A stretch of DNA of 64,000 nucleotides. It comes from Verrucomicrobiales bacterium. Lineage in GTDB: Bacteria > Verrucomicrobiota > Verrucomicrobiia > Verrucomicrobiales > DEV007. Below, in pieces: positions 39,791-48,125 of the stretch (positions within the stretch are counted from its first letter, which is position 1; each line of letters opens with the position of its first letter). Position numbers and translations under genes: made by a program. The DNA lies in assembly GCA_016795505.1 (NCBI GenBank), contig JAEUHH010000050.1:1-64000 (forward strand). Direction: 5' to 3'. A model generated the notes under the pieces. That model was not told the DNA's origin. It worked only from the letters and a program-made list of their open reading frames with translations, and ran no database searches.

Positions 39791-41545
39791 GTGTCCGACA
39801 CCACCGATACCGCCATCCAGTCCGGCCTCGCCCTGCACCAGCAAGGCAAACTCGCCGAAGCCCGCGAAATCTACGAAGGCATCCTGCGCACCCAGCCGGA
39901 TCACCCCGAGGCGCTGCACCTCGTAGGCCTGGTGCTGCATCAGCAGGGAGAGAATGCCCGCGCCGCCGAAGTGCTGCGCCGCGCCGCAGAACTCCAGCCC
40001 GGGAATGCCGCCTACCACTACAATGTCGGCGTGGTGCTCCAAAAGCTCGGCCAGGACCCCGAGGCCGAGATCGCCTACCGCCAGGCCATCGCCCTCGACC
40101 CGGCCATGATCTCGGCTTGGGTGAATCTGGGCAATCTCCTCGTCGATTGGGGCCACTTCGGCGAAGCCCGCGACTGTCATCGCAATGCCCTGCGGCTCGA
40201 CGTGAACTCCGCCGAGCACCACGTGCGCCTCGCCCGCACCCTGCGCCTCATCGGCGACATCGACGGCGCCGTGAGCCACCTCGGCGTCGCCGTCGCCCTC
40301 GATCCCGCTGATGACAAGGCCCACAGCGCCCTCCTGTTCACCAGCCAATACGAGCCCGGCCTCGACGCCACCGAGCTGACCCGCCGCCATGTCGCCTGGG
40401 GTGCCCGCCTGGCCCGCGCCACGCCCCTGCCGCCGGCACCGGCTCGTGCGGCCGCCGATCCCGCTCCGATCACCGTCGGATTCATCTCAGCCGATTTCGG
40501 TAATCACCCGGTCGGCATTTTCGTCGCCCCACTGCTGGAGCGCCTTCAGAAACGCGGCGAGATCCGCACCATCTGCTACAACGACGCCGACAAGGAGGAC
40601 GAATTCATCCGCCGCAATCGCCGCACCGCCAGCGAATGGCGCGACATCGCCAACACGGACGATGACACCGTCGCCGCGCGGATGCGCGAGGATGGCGTGG
40701 AGATCCTCTTCGAACTCGCCGGTCACACCGAGCAGAACCGCCTGCCCCTGCTCGCCCGCCGCCCCGCCCCCGTGCAGGTCAGTTGGGCCGGTTACGTCGG
40801 CACCACCGGCCTGGAAGCCATCGACTACCTGCTGTCCGATGCCTGGCAGAGCCCCGACGGCTCGGAAGGTCACTACACCGAGACGCTGCTGCGTTTTCCC
40901 TACGACTACATCGGCTACGAGCCGCCGCTCTATGCCCCCGATCCCGGCCCCCTGCCGCTTTTGGAGACGGGCTACCCGACCTTCGGCTGTCTCAACAACC
41001 CGGCCAAAATCAATCCCCTCACCATCCGCCTCTGGAGCCGGCTGCTCCGGGAAATCCCCGCCGCCCGGTTGATCCTGAAATACAAGGGCATGGACGATCC
41101 CGTGGTCCGGCATCGCATCCTCGGCGGCTTCGCTGCGAACGGTGTGGACCCGAACCGCATCGAAGTGATGGGCCAGACCTCCCACGTCGAGCACCTGCGC
41201 ACCTTCCGGCGCATCGATGTGGCGCTCGATCCGTTCCCCTACTCCGGCGGACTCAGCACCTGCGAGGCCATCTGGATGGGCGTGCCGGTCGTCACCTGTC
41301 CCGGTGAGGCCTTTGCCAGCCGCCATTCCCTGTCCCATTTGTCGAATGCCGGCATCACCGACACCATCGCCCGGGACGGCAACGACTACATCCGCATCGC
41401 CACCCATCTCGTCACCCATCCCAAGGACCTGGCCGCCCGACGCGAGGGCCTGCGCGAGCAGGTGAATGCCTCGCCGCTCTGCGACCTCGATGCCTTTGCC
41501 GACGACTTCGTGCGCGCCATCCAGGCCATTTCACCGCGGGCCTGA
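39791..41545 (+). CDS. TPR protein with GT41 O-linked GlcNAc transferase-like domain
   Basis: 584 aa from a GTG start. N-terminal TPR units (about residues 5-170: GLALHQQGKLAEAREIYEGILRTQPDHPEALHLVGLVLHQQG and following) feed a C-terminal SPINDLY/OGT-type domain: VGFISADFGNHPVGIFVAPLLERL, GVEILFELAGHTEQNRLPLLARRPAPVQVSWAGYVGTTGLEAIDYLLSDAWQSP, FGCLNNPAKINPLTIRLWSRLLREIPAARLILKYKG, and RIDVALDPFPYSGGLSTCEAIWMGVPVVTCPG (nucleotide-sugar site). Family members glycosylate Ser/Thr of proteins. In bacteria targets are mostly unknown. A GlcNAc phosphodiester glycosidase-type gene lies two genes downstream. Confidence 0.92.
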   Translation: MSDTTDTAIQSGLALHQQGKLAEAREIYEGILRTQPDHPEALHLVGLVLHQQGENARAAEVLRRAAELQPGNAAYHYNVGVVLQKLGQDPEAEIAYRQAIALDPAMISAWVNLGNLLVDWGHFGEARDCHRNALRLDVNSAEHHVRLARTLRLIGDIDGAVSHLGVAVALDPADDKAHSALLFTSQYEPGLDATELTRRHVAWGARLARATPLPPAPARAAADPAPITVGFISADFGNHPVGIFVAPLLERLQKRGEIRTICYNDADKEDEFIRRNRRTASEWRDIANTDDDTVAARMREDGVEILFELAGHTEQNRLPLLARRPAPVQVSWAGYVGTTGLEAIDYLLSDAWQSPDGSEGHYTETLLRFPYDYIGYEPPLYAPDPGPLPLLETGYPTFGCLNNPAKINPLTIRLWSRLLREIPAARLILKYKGMDDPVVRHRILGGFAANGVDPNRIEVMGQTSHVEHLRTFRRIDVALDPFPYSGGLSTCEAIWMGVPVVTCPGEAFASRHSLSHLSNAGITDTIARDGNDYIRIATHLVTHPKDLAARREGLREQVNASPLCDLDAFADDFVRAIQAISPRA

Positions 41546-41580
41546 CCACCATCCCGCCTCCAGTAGCCCCTTTAGTTCCC

Positions 41581-42354
41581 ATGAAACACACCAGCCCGCT
41601 CACCCGCCGCTACCGATCCGCCTGGGATCGCTGCCTGGAGGGCCGCCATCGACGCCAACAGGATTGGGAAACCCGCACCCAGGCTCCCGGCCTCGTCATC
41701 ACCATCGCCATGCCGGGCAAAGCCAAGCCCAAGGCCAAAACCGCCGCCAAAGGCAAGGGACGCGGCAAAAAAGGCGCCGCCCAAGCCGCCGAGGCAGCCG
41801 CCGCGACGCCGGTGGAGACCTTTGACCCGAAGTCCGTCACCCTCAGCCAGATCCTCGATACCTTCGGCCGATTGGTCGATCCCCACAGTCGCGTCTTTGC
41901 CGGCCTCTTCGAGCTGCCCTCCGCCCAGGCCGGCTCGGTGCGCCAGCGCGTCACCGAGACCGGTCTGGAGATCTCCGCGGCCCCGCCCACCTACCTCGCA
42001 CCCGTCATCGCCGGCTTCGCCTATGTGGGATCCCGCATCGATGTGACCTACAGCGACGAACTGGGCATCCCCCAGACCCACGCTACCGTCTATGCCGACG
42101 AGCGCGGCCACTGGATCGCCCAGCGGCCCGAGGGAACTTATCTTTCCGACACCCGCAGCATTTTCCTCGAGATCACGCCCCCTCTCTGGAGCGGCGCGAC
42201 GCGGGCCGAGCGATTCATCGTCGACTTTCCCTCCGAGGCACTCCACGCCCAGGGCACCAACCGGCCCGATGCGGGTGGCGGCGTGATTGGCTCCGTCCTC
42301 GAACCCCGGCGCGCCCCCGACGCCGGCCCCATCGTCGACGTACCGCAGTGGTGA
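41581..42354 (+). CDS. hypothetical protein, basic N-terminus
   Basis: 257 aa (an internal ATG at 41710 would give 214 aa). Not recognised. A Lys/Ala-rich N-terminal linker (AKPKAKTAAKGKGRGKKG) precedes a compact domain (about 80-235) with VETFDPKSVTLSQILDTFGRLVDPHSRVFAGLFELPSAQAG, YVGSRIDVTYSDELGIPQTHATVYADERG and RFIVDFPSEALHAQG. The last 7 bp overlap the next gene's GTG start, implying coupling with the NAGPA-type glycosidase. Confidence 0.6.
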   Translation: MKHTSPLTRRYRSAWDRCLEGRHRRQQDWETRTQAPGLVITIAMPGKAKPKAKTAAKGKGRGKKGAAQAAEAAAATPVETFDPKSVTLSQILDTFGRLVDPHSRVFAGLFELPSAQAGSVRQRVTETGLEISAAPPTYLAPVIAGFAYVGSRIDVTYSDELGIPQTHATVYADERGHWIAQRPEGTYLSDTRSIFLEITPPLWSGATRAERFIVDFPSEALHAQGTNRPDAGGGVIGSVLEPRRAPDAGPIVDVPQW

Positions 42355-43205
42355 TCCCCGGCGTTCCCCTTTGCGCGACTCTGGTCGCCCTGGCCCTGCT
42401 CACCCTGCTTCCGCCCGCCGGTGCGGCGGAGGAAAAGCCGGCCATTGGCGACTGGAAGCCCCGCTTTCAGGGTATCTCCATCGCTCGCGGCACCTGGGCC
42501 ACCGCAGCGGGGCCGCAGGCGGCCGTGGCCGTGCGCATCGACCTGCGCGATCCCGACATCCGCTTTCACGCCACGCCGGACAATGGCGAAGCCCCGCTGG
42601 AGACCGATGGCGAAACCGGCCCCCAATTCGCCCGGCGCCACCGCGTCCAGTTGGCGGTCAATACCGCGTTCTTTTCGCCCTGCTGCAGCTATTTCGGTAG
42701 CGAGCCGAAGGACCTCGCCGGCTTTTACGTGTCCCAGGGCCAGATCGTCTCCCCCTGGAGCAGCGAGCGTCCCGCCGTACTCGCCATCGACCGGGCCCAC
42801 CGGGCCACCGTGTTGCGATCGGCGCCCACGGACACCGGCGACTACTGGTTCGCCGGGGCCGGCATGGATTTGTTGAAAGCCGGCCGGCCGGTCGTCGCTC
42901 CCAACGACAACCGCCACCCCCGCACCGTCGCCGGCGTGTCACAAGACAATCGCCACCTGATCCTGGCTGTCATTGACGGACGCCAGCCGAAGCACAGCAT
43001 CGGCGCCAGCCTGCACGAGGCCGCCCGCTGGCTTCTTTCCTTCGGCGGGCACGAAGGCATCAATTTCGACGGAGGCGGCTCCAGCATCCTCGTCGTGCAG
43101 ACTGCCGCCGGCAGTGGCTACGACATCCTGAACCGCCCCAGCTCCGGCCTGCCCCGGGTGAACGGCGCCCATCTGGGGCTCTTCGCGCGGCCGCTCGACC
43201 AATAA
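42348..43205 (+). CDS. phosphodiester glycosidase (NAGPA) family, exported
   Basis: 285 aa with signal peptide (CATLVALALLTLLPPAGAA). The NAGPA domain is marked by VAVRIDLRDPDIRFHATPDNG, LAVNTAFFSPC, DNRHPRTVAGVSQDNRHLILAVIDGRQPKHSIGASLHEAARWLLSFGGHEGINFDGGGSSILVV. This is the signature of GlcNAc-1-phosphodiester alpha-N-acetylglucosaminidase-related proteins, which in bacteria act on cell-wall or exopolysaccharide glycosidic phosphodiesters. Starts inside the end of the preceding unknown gene; the element-bearing gap follows. Confidence 0.9.
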   Translation: MVIPGVPLCATLVALALLTLLPPAGAAEEKPAIGDWKPRFQGISIARGTWATAAGPQAAVAVRIDLRDPDIRFHATPDNGEAPLETDGETGPQFARRHRVQLAVNTAFFSPCCSYFGSEPKDLAGFYVSQGQIVSPWSSERPAVLAIDRAHRATVLRSAPTDTGDYWFAGAGMDLLKAGRPVVAPNDNRHPRTVAGVSQDNRHLILAVIDGRQPKHSIGASLHEAARWLLSFGGHEGINFDGGGSSILVVQTAAGSGYDILNRPSSGLPRVNGAHLGLFARPLDQ

Positions 43206-43234
43206 AGCCGCCCGCCCGCCATCCCGCCCGTCTT

Positions 43235-43283
43235 TTCCGATGCAACAGGGTTGACTCTCCGATCAGACCCTGTTGAGTCGGAA
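43235..43283. repeat. palindromic interspersed element, copy 6
   Basis: TTCCGAT, AACAGGGT, centre CTCTCCGATC, ACCCTGTT, GAGTCGGAA. Outer and inner arms are clear, the centre less so. It lies between the NAGPA and Gfo/Idh/MocA genes; the ATG of the latter is 30 bp downstream. Confidence 0.88.
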
Positions 43284-43313
43284 GGCATTCCGGACAGAAT
43301 TCCCTCTTTTCCC

Positions 43314-44564
43314 ATGAGCCCCACTCCCAAACCCGTCCTCCTCATCGGCGGTGGCATGATCACCAAGGTCCAGGTGCTGCCCTCGCTCTATCAGCTCCAG
43401 CGACTCGGCCGCATCGGCGACATCATCATCACGGCCCGGCGCAAGTCCACCCTGACCCCGCTGATCAATGATTCCTTCCTCCGATCAGCCTTTCCAGGCC
43501 AGTCCTTCATCGCCCAGCCCGGTCCCGATGCGGACGACTCGGCACAGCCTGATTTGTACAAGAAGCTGCTCAACGACCTGCCGCCGCAATCGATCGTCTA
43601 CATCGCCATCCCGGACCAGAATCACTACGAGGTGCTCCGCGAGACACTCGAGCGCGGTCATCACGTCGTCTGTGTGAAGCCACTGGTCCTCAGCCACGAG
43701 CATGCGCTCGAGGTGCAGCGGCTCGCCTATGAAAAGGGGCTCTTCGTCGGAGTGGAATACCACAAGCGGTATGACGACCGCAACTGGATCGCACGCCGCA
43801 AGTACCGGGCCGGCCAGCTCGGCGAGTTCAAGCTCGGTCAGGCCTGCCTGCATGAAAAATGGTGGTACCGCGACTCGAATTTCATGAATTGGTGCACCAC
43901 CGACCAGACCGACTTTTTCGTCTACATCGGCTGCCACTACGTGGACCTGGTCGCCTTCGTCACCGGCTTGAAACCCGTGGCCGTCTCCGTCCACGGCATC
44001 GAGGACCGCTTCCCCAATGGCAACATCGGCTACCTCTACACCGATGCCCGCGTGATCTGGGAGAACGGCGCCGTCCTCAACGTGCAAAATGGCATTGCCT
44101 ACCCCAACCAAGCCGTGGCCGGCAATGACCAGGGCATGAAGCTCTACACCAAGGACGAGGCCACCGGCATCGGCGGGTTCATCCAGCATGTCGACAACTA
44201 CCGCGGCGTCGCCTACTGCGCGATCGAAGCCGGCGATGACCCCGGAGACACCGCCCACCATCTGGTGAATCCCGACTACTTCCAGATGATCGAGCGCCCC
44301 GAGGGACCCGGCCTGCGCCCGGTCGGCTACGGCTACCGGGCCATCGAGCAACTCGTGGACACCGCCACGCGGGTGGCTTCCGTGGCCGATCTCGCCGCCC
44401 GGCAGGATCTGCTGTTGGAGATCGATGCCGCCGGCTGGCACGCCACGCCCGCCAACAGTTTTTACAACGAACTGGTCGTCGAAGCGGGGCGACTCTCGAT
44501 CCTCAATGGCGGCCGGCGCGTGGACATCACCTACGGCGAGAAGCCGGGGGTGGCTTTTGCCTGA
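43314..44564 (+). CDS. Gfo/Idh/MocA family oxidoreductase
   Basis: 416 aa. NAD(P)-dependent sugar or polyol oxidoreductase. Rossmann entry VLLIGGGMITKVQVLPSL, then SIVYIAIPDQNHYEVLRETLERGHHVVCVKPLVLSHEHALEVQRLAYEKGLFVGVEYHKRYDD with the catalytic KP motif, and a C-terminal substrate domain with CTTDQTDFFVYIGCHYVDLVAFVTGLKPVAVSV. No signal peptide. Next gene (GT4) starts 25 bp downstream. Substrate unknown. Confidence 0.9.
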   Translation: MSPTPKPVLLIGGGMITKVQVLPSLYQLQRLGRIGDIIITARRKSTLTPLINDSFLRSAFPGQSFIAQPGPDADDSAQPDLYKKLLNDLPPQSIVYIAIPDQNHYEVLRETLERGHHVVCVKPLVLSHEHALEVQRLAYEKGLFVGVEYHKRYDDRNWIARRKYRAGQLGEFKLGQACLHEKWWYRDSNFMNWCTTDQTDFFVYIGCHYVDLVAFVTGLKPVAVSVHGIEDRFPNGNIGYLYTDARVIWENGAVLNVQNGIAYPNQAVAGNDQGMKLYTKDEATGIGGFIQHVDNYRGVAYCAIEAGDDPGDTAHHLVNPDYFQMIERPEGPGLRPVGYGYRAIEQLVDTATRVASVADLAARQDLLLEIDAAGWHATPANSFYNELVVEAGRLSILNGGRRVDITYGEKPGVAFA

Positions 44565-44588
44565 CGCCCGCGCCGCCCCACCGATGCC

Positions 44589-45860
44589 ATGCGCATCCTC
44601 TACACGAACAATACCTTCGACCGGCCGGCGGGCACCGAACTCTCCGCCGCCGATGCCATCGGCCGCGTCATCGCCCGTGGACACGAGGCAGCCGCCTACT
44701 CCCGCCAACTGGGCGAAGTGGCCGATCGCATCCGCGCCCTCGGCGTGCCCGTGGTGGACGACCTCCAGGATCTGCCGCCCGGCTGGGAGCCGGAGGTGAT
44801 CCATGGTCATCACCAGTGGGAAACCAGTCTGGCCGCCCTGCGGTTCCCCTCGGCGGCGGTGATCTCATTTTGTCGAGGCGTGCCCCCGTGGCAGGAGGCG
44901 CCGTGCCGGGCGCCGAACGTGAAGGCGCACGTGGCAGTCGATGAGGATTGCGTGGCCCGGCTCACTGACCGCGAGGGCATCGACCCCAGCCGCATCACGC
45001 TGGTGCTGAACGGCGTCGATCCCGCCCGTTTCCCACCGCGCCCGCCCCTGCCCGAAAAGCCGGGACGCGCCCTCGTTTTCAGCAATTACGCCCGCGAGGA
45101 CAACTATTTTGCCACGATTCGCGACGCCTGTGCCGCCGAGGGAATCGTCTGCGAAGCCGTCGGAGCCGGCATGGGCAACGCGGTGTCCGATCCCGCGCCG
45201 GTTCTGGCCCGCAGTGACCTCGTTTTCGCCAAGGGCAAAGCCGCACTGGAGGCACTTTTCACCGGCTGCGCGGTCATCGTCTGCGACGAGCCCGGCATCG
45301 GCGATCTCGTCATGCCCGAGACCATCGACGGGCTGCGCCGGCGGAGCTTTGGCTACGGCTGCATGCCGGAGCCCATCACCATAGATGCCGTCCGCGCCCA
45401 ACTCCGCCGCTGGGACCGGGACCGGGTCGAAGCCGTGGTCGATCACGTGCGCCGCACCGCCACGCTGGACGATACAGTCGATCACCTGCTCCGGGTTTAC
45501 GAAATGGCCCAAGACGCAGCCCGTCGGGAGGGACCGCCACCGGATGCCGCGATGCGCCAGTGGGCGACCGGCTTTTTCAGCGAAGCCACTCACGCCTACA
45601 AGCTCGGCCGGGAACTCCAGGAATGGTCCCGGAAACGCGAGAACAGCCCCACCCCTGCGGATGCCCGCGCCCTGACCGATGAACTGAACCGTCTCCTCGC
45701 CGTCCATCGCGATGTCGACGCCCGCCTGGGCAAGTTGCAGGACAAACTGGCCTCCCGCGACGCCAGGATCGAGGAGCTGAAAGAGCGCCTCCGCGTGGCG
45801 AAGCAAGGCACCGGCGCCTCCTCCGGAAAAGGACGCTGGCGCTGGTTTCGGCGCGGCTGA
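44589..45860 (+). CDS. GT4-like glycosyltransferase with C-terminal coiled coil
   Basis: 423 aa. GT-B fold: N-terminal MRILYTNNTFDRPAGTELSAADAIGRVIARGH, HGHHQWETSLAAL, VDEDCVARLTDREGIDPSRITLVLNGVDPARFPPRPPLPEKPGRALVFSNYARED, and the C-terminal LARSDLVFAKGKAALEALFTGCAVIVCDEPGIGDLVMPE nucleotide-sugar region. The final about 80 residues form a charged coiled coil (ELNRLLAVHRDVDARLGKLQDKLASRDARIEELKERLRVAKQ). Family-level assignment only; donor and acceptor are unknown. Follows the oxidoreductase closely. Confidence 0.82.
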   Translation: MRILYTNNTFDRPAGTELSAADAIGRVIARGHEAAAYSRQLGEVADRIRALGVPVVDDLQDLPPGWEPEVIHGHHQWETSLAALRFPSAAVISFCRGVPPWQEAPCRAPNVKAHVAVDEDCVARLTDREGIDPSRITLVLNGVDPARFPPRPPLPEKPGRALVFSNYAREDNYFATIRDACAAEGIVCEAVGAGMGNAVSDPAPVLARSDLVFAKGKAALEALFTGCAVIVCDEPGIGDLVMPETIDGLRRRSFGYGCMPEPITIDAVRAQLRRWDRDRVEAVVDHVRRTATLDDTVDHLLRVYEMAQDAARREGPPPDAAMRQWATGFFSEATHAYKLGRELQEWSRKRENSPTPADARALTDELNRLLAVHRDVDARLGKLQDKLASRDARIEELKERLRVAKQGTGASSGKGRWRWFRRG

Positions 45861-45927
45861 TTCCCCCCCAAACTGCCGCAAATCCGGGCTTTTCCCCGCG
45901 CGGGAATCCGAGTACACAGTGGGCACC

Positions 45928-46965
45928 ATGCCTCCTGAATCTCCCGAATTCCTCCATCCCCGTCCCGGAGCCTTCAGCCGTCGCGACGCCCTGCGGGTCG
46001 GTGCCCTGGCCGGTGCGGCAGCCGGCGCCCTGTCGTCCGCCGCGGCCCAGTCCACTCCGGCAACCACTCCCGACGCCCGGCGAGCCTCTCCGAAGCGCTA
46101 CGACCGGATGAAGAAGTCGATCAACCTCTGGGCCTTTCCCTACCCGGACAAAATGTCCCTGCGCGAGTGCCTTCAACTCGCCAAGGACGCCGGTTTCGAC
46201 GGCATCGAGCTGAACTACGACCTCGACAACGACCTGTCGCCCAAAGCCGGCACGCCGGAATTCACCGCGATCCGCAAGATGGCCGACGAGATCGGCATCG
46301 CCATCAGCGGCCTGTGTTCCTTCCTCTTCTGGCCCTATCCCCTGTCCAGCAACGATCCCCAAAAGCGGGCCACGGGGCTCGAGCTGGCCGGAAAAATCGC
46401 CCGCGCCGCCCACGACCTCGGCGTCGAGAATGTGCTGGTCGTTCCCGGTGCCGTCCACATTCCCTGGCGCGACGACCACGAGCCGGTGCCCAACGATGTG
46501 TGCGACCAACGCGCCCGCGAAGCCGTCGGCAAGCTGCTGGTCGATGCCGAGAAACTGGGCGTGTGTCTGAACATCGAGAACATTTTCTTCAACGGCTACC
46601 TGATGACGCCCTTCGAGATGAACGACTTCGTCGATCATTTCGGCAGCGAGCATTGCCGCGTGCACTTCGACACCGGAAACATCATGGAATACCAGTTCCC
46701 CGAGCATTGGGCGCGGCTGCTGGGCAACCGGACGAAGAATGTGCACCTCAAGGAGTTCAGCAAGCGCAGCACCGACCATTCGCTGGAGTGTTTCCGCCCG
46801 CTGCTCGACGGCACCACGGACTGGCCGGCCGTCATCGAAGCGCTCGACCAGACCGGCTACGATGGCTACCTCACGTTCGAATATTTCCACCCCTGGCAGC
46901 ACTATCCCGAGGCTCTGATTTACCAGACCAGCGATTCGCTCGACCGGATGCTGGGCCGGAAATGA
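45928..46965 (+). CDS. Tat-exported sugar phosphate isomerase/epimerase-like TIM barrel
   Basis: 345 aa. Twin-arginine-type signal FSRRDALRVGALAGAAAGALSSAAAQ. Xylose-isomerase-like TIM barrel (AP_endonuc_2): KKSINLWAFPYPDKMSLRECLQLAKDAGFDGIELNYDLDND, GLCSFLFWP, ENVLVVPGAVHIP, CLNIENIFFNGYLMTPFEMNDFVDHFGSEHCRVHFDTGNIMEYQFPEHWARLLGNRTKNVHLKEF (metal ligands) and a final YDGYLTFEYFH. Exported members in Verrucomicrobiota and Planctomycetota often co-occur with Gfo/Idh/MocA and DUF1080 genes and are linked to 3-keto-sugar breakdown. A GTG at 45919 is an alternative start. Confidence 0.88.
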   Translation: MPPESPEFLHPRPGAFSRRDALRVGALAGAAAGALSSAAAQSTPATTPDARRASPKRYDRMKKSINLWAFPYPDKMSLRECLQLAKDAGFDGIELNYDLDNDLSPKAGTPEFTAIRKMADEIGIAISGLCSFLFWPYPLSSNDPQKRATGLELAGKIARAAHDLGVENVLVVPGAVHIPWRDDHEPVPNDVCDQRAREAVGKLLVDAEKLGVCLNIENIFFNGYLMTPFEMNDFVDHFGSEHCRVHFDTGNIMEYQFPEHWARLLGNRTKNVHLKEFSKRSTDHSLECFRPLLDGTTDWPAVIEALDQTGYDGYLTFEYFHPWQHYPEALIYQTSDSLDRMLGRK

Positions 46966-46971
46966 TCGGAG

Positions 46972-47000
46972 TTGCCAGCGGCGGCCGGTTCTGAGACACT
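46972..47000 (+). promoter_or_regulatory. candidate promoter close to secretin-like gene start
   Basis: TTGCCA (46972-46977), 17-nt spacer, GACACT (46995-47000), 6 nt to the ATG at 47007. It begins 7 bp after the TIM-barrel stop. Confidence 0.35.
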
Positions 47001-47006
47001 TTTCTC

Positions 47007-48026
47007 ATGAACGTGTCACCGGTCTGGTTGCGCCGCCTCGCCGGCTTGATCTTGGCTTTGCCCCTGTCCCTCCCCGGCCAGGAGATGCAGCGGCAAAAAC
47101 TCGCCACCGGCCACATCCCCATCGAATCGCTGCGCCCCGCGCTGGAGAAAGTGCTGTCTCCCGAGGGCCGCTTCGTCATCCTGCCCGGCCAAGGACAGAT
47201 CCTCGTCATCGACCGGGCGGAAAACATCGCCGCCGCCACCAAGGCCATCGCCCTCATCGAGGCTCCACCGCCTCAGGTCGCGCTCGACTTCGCCTTCAAA
47301 ACCAATGTCGCCCCGGGCATGGCCGGCCCGAGGCCGGTGGACTCGCTCGGTGATTTTCCCTTTCCCACCCGCTACGAACCTCCCCGGATCATCACCGGCC
47401 TCAACGGCGGCGGCATGGTCGTAGTCCCTGCCCATCCCACCGGTTTCCGGCGTCGCAATGTCGGCACCACTCTGGAAACCACCGGCGTGATGAATCCCGA
47501 CGGGAGCGTCACGCTGGACATCAACGCCGAGCACACGGAATTCGAAGGCTTCATCAACTACGGCTCAGCCATCCTCGCCTCCGGCGTGCCCGGCACCGTG
47601 CCGGTGGTCAATGGCGTGGCCAATCCCCGGTTCTTCGCCCCCATCCTCCAGCAGGGCCGCATCCTCGTCCCCATTTTCGAAACCACCCGCGTCAGCACCC
47701 AGATCCTCGTCAAGCCCGAGGCGGTGCAGAATCAGGTCACGCTCGATCTGATCCCACAGCTCGAGATCGAATCCGCCGAGCCCGGCACGGAAAAGACAAC
47801 CGTGCCCCTGACACAGTTCCGCACCAGCCTGACACTTCAGAATGGCCAAACGGGCAAGATCGCCGGGTTTACCGGCGCCACCGCGGAGTTCAACCGGCAC
47901 TTCCTCGGGGCCAAAGCCGGCGAGGAAGGCGGCACCGCCATCCAGATCCGCGCCACGCTGGCCGCTGGTGGCACCACTGCCGAAAAAAGCTCTCCTTCGC
48001 CGCCCACCAGCCCGCCCGCACCCTGA
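47007..48026 (+). CDS. stand-alone secretin-domain protein (Amuc_1098-like, short)
   Basis: 339 aa with signal peptide to about residue 25. A short N-domain-like region (GHIPIESLRPALEKVLSPEGRFVILPGQGQILVIDRAENIAAATKAIALIEAPPPQVALDFAF) is followed by a segment like the secretin C-domain (LETTGVMNPDGSVTLDINAEHTEFEGFINYG, VPIFETTRVSTQILVKPEAVQNQVTLDLIPQLEIES, TQFRTSLTLQNGQTGKIAGF). Full secretins of type II or IV systems are far longer with several N-domains; the TEFEGFINYG motif recalls Verrucomicrobial Amuc_1098-type proteins. No other pilus or T2SS genes are adjacent. May be an accessory or degenerate secretin. Confidence 0.7.
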   Translation: MNVSPVWLRRLAGLILALPLSLPGQEMQRQKLATGHIPIESLRPALEKVLSPEGRFVILPGQGQILVIDRAENIAAATKAIALIEAPPPQVALDFAFKTNVAPGMAGPRPVDSLGDFPFPTRYEPPRIITGLNGGGMVVVPAHPTGFRRRNVGTTLETTGVMNPDGSVTLDINAEHTEFEGFINYGSAILASGVPGTVPVVNGVANPRFFAPILQQGRILVPIFETTRVSTQILVKPEAVQNQVTLDLIPQLEIESAEPGTEKTTVPLTQFRTSLTLQNGQTGKIAGFTGATAEFNRHFLGAKAGEEGGTAIQIRATLAAGGTTAEKSSPSPPTSPPAP

Positions 48027-48125
48027 TCCGGCCCTATCGAATCTCGCAAACGCGCCCTCGACGACCCACGGGCGACGACGTATCTCTCCCTCTGCTTTCA
48101 TCCATTTTCCCCCAAAAAAACTGAC

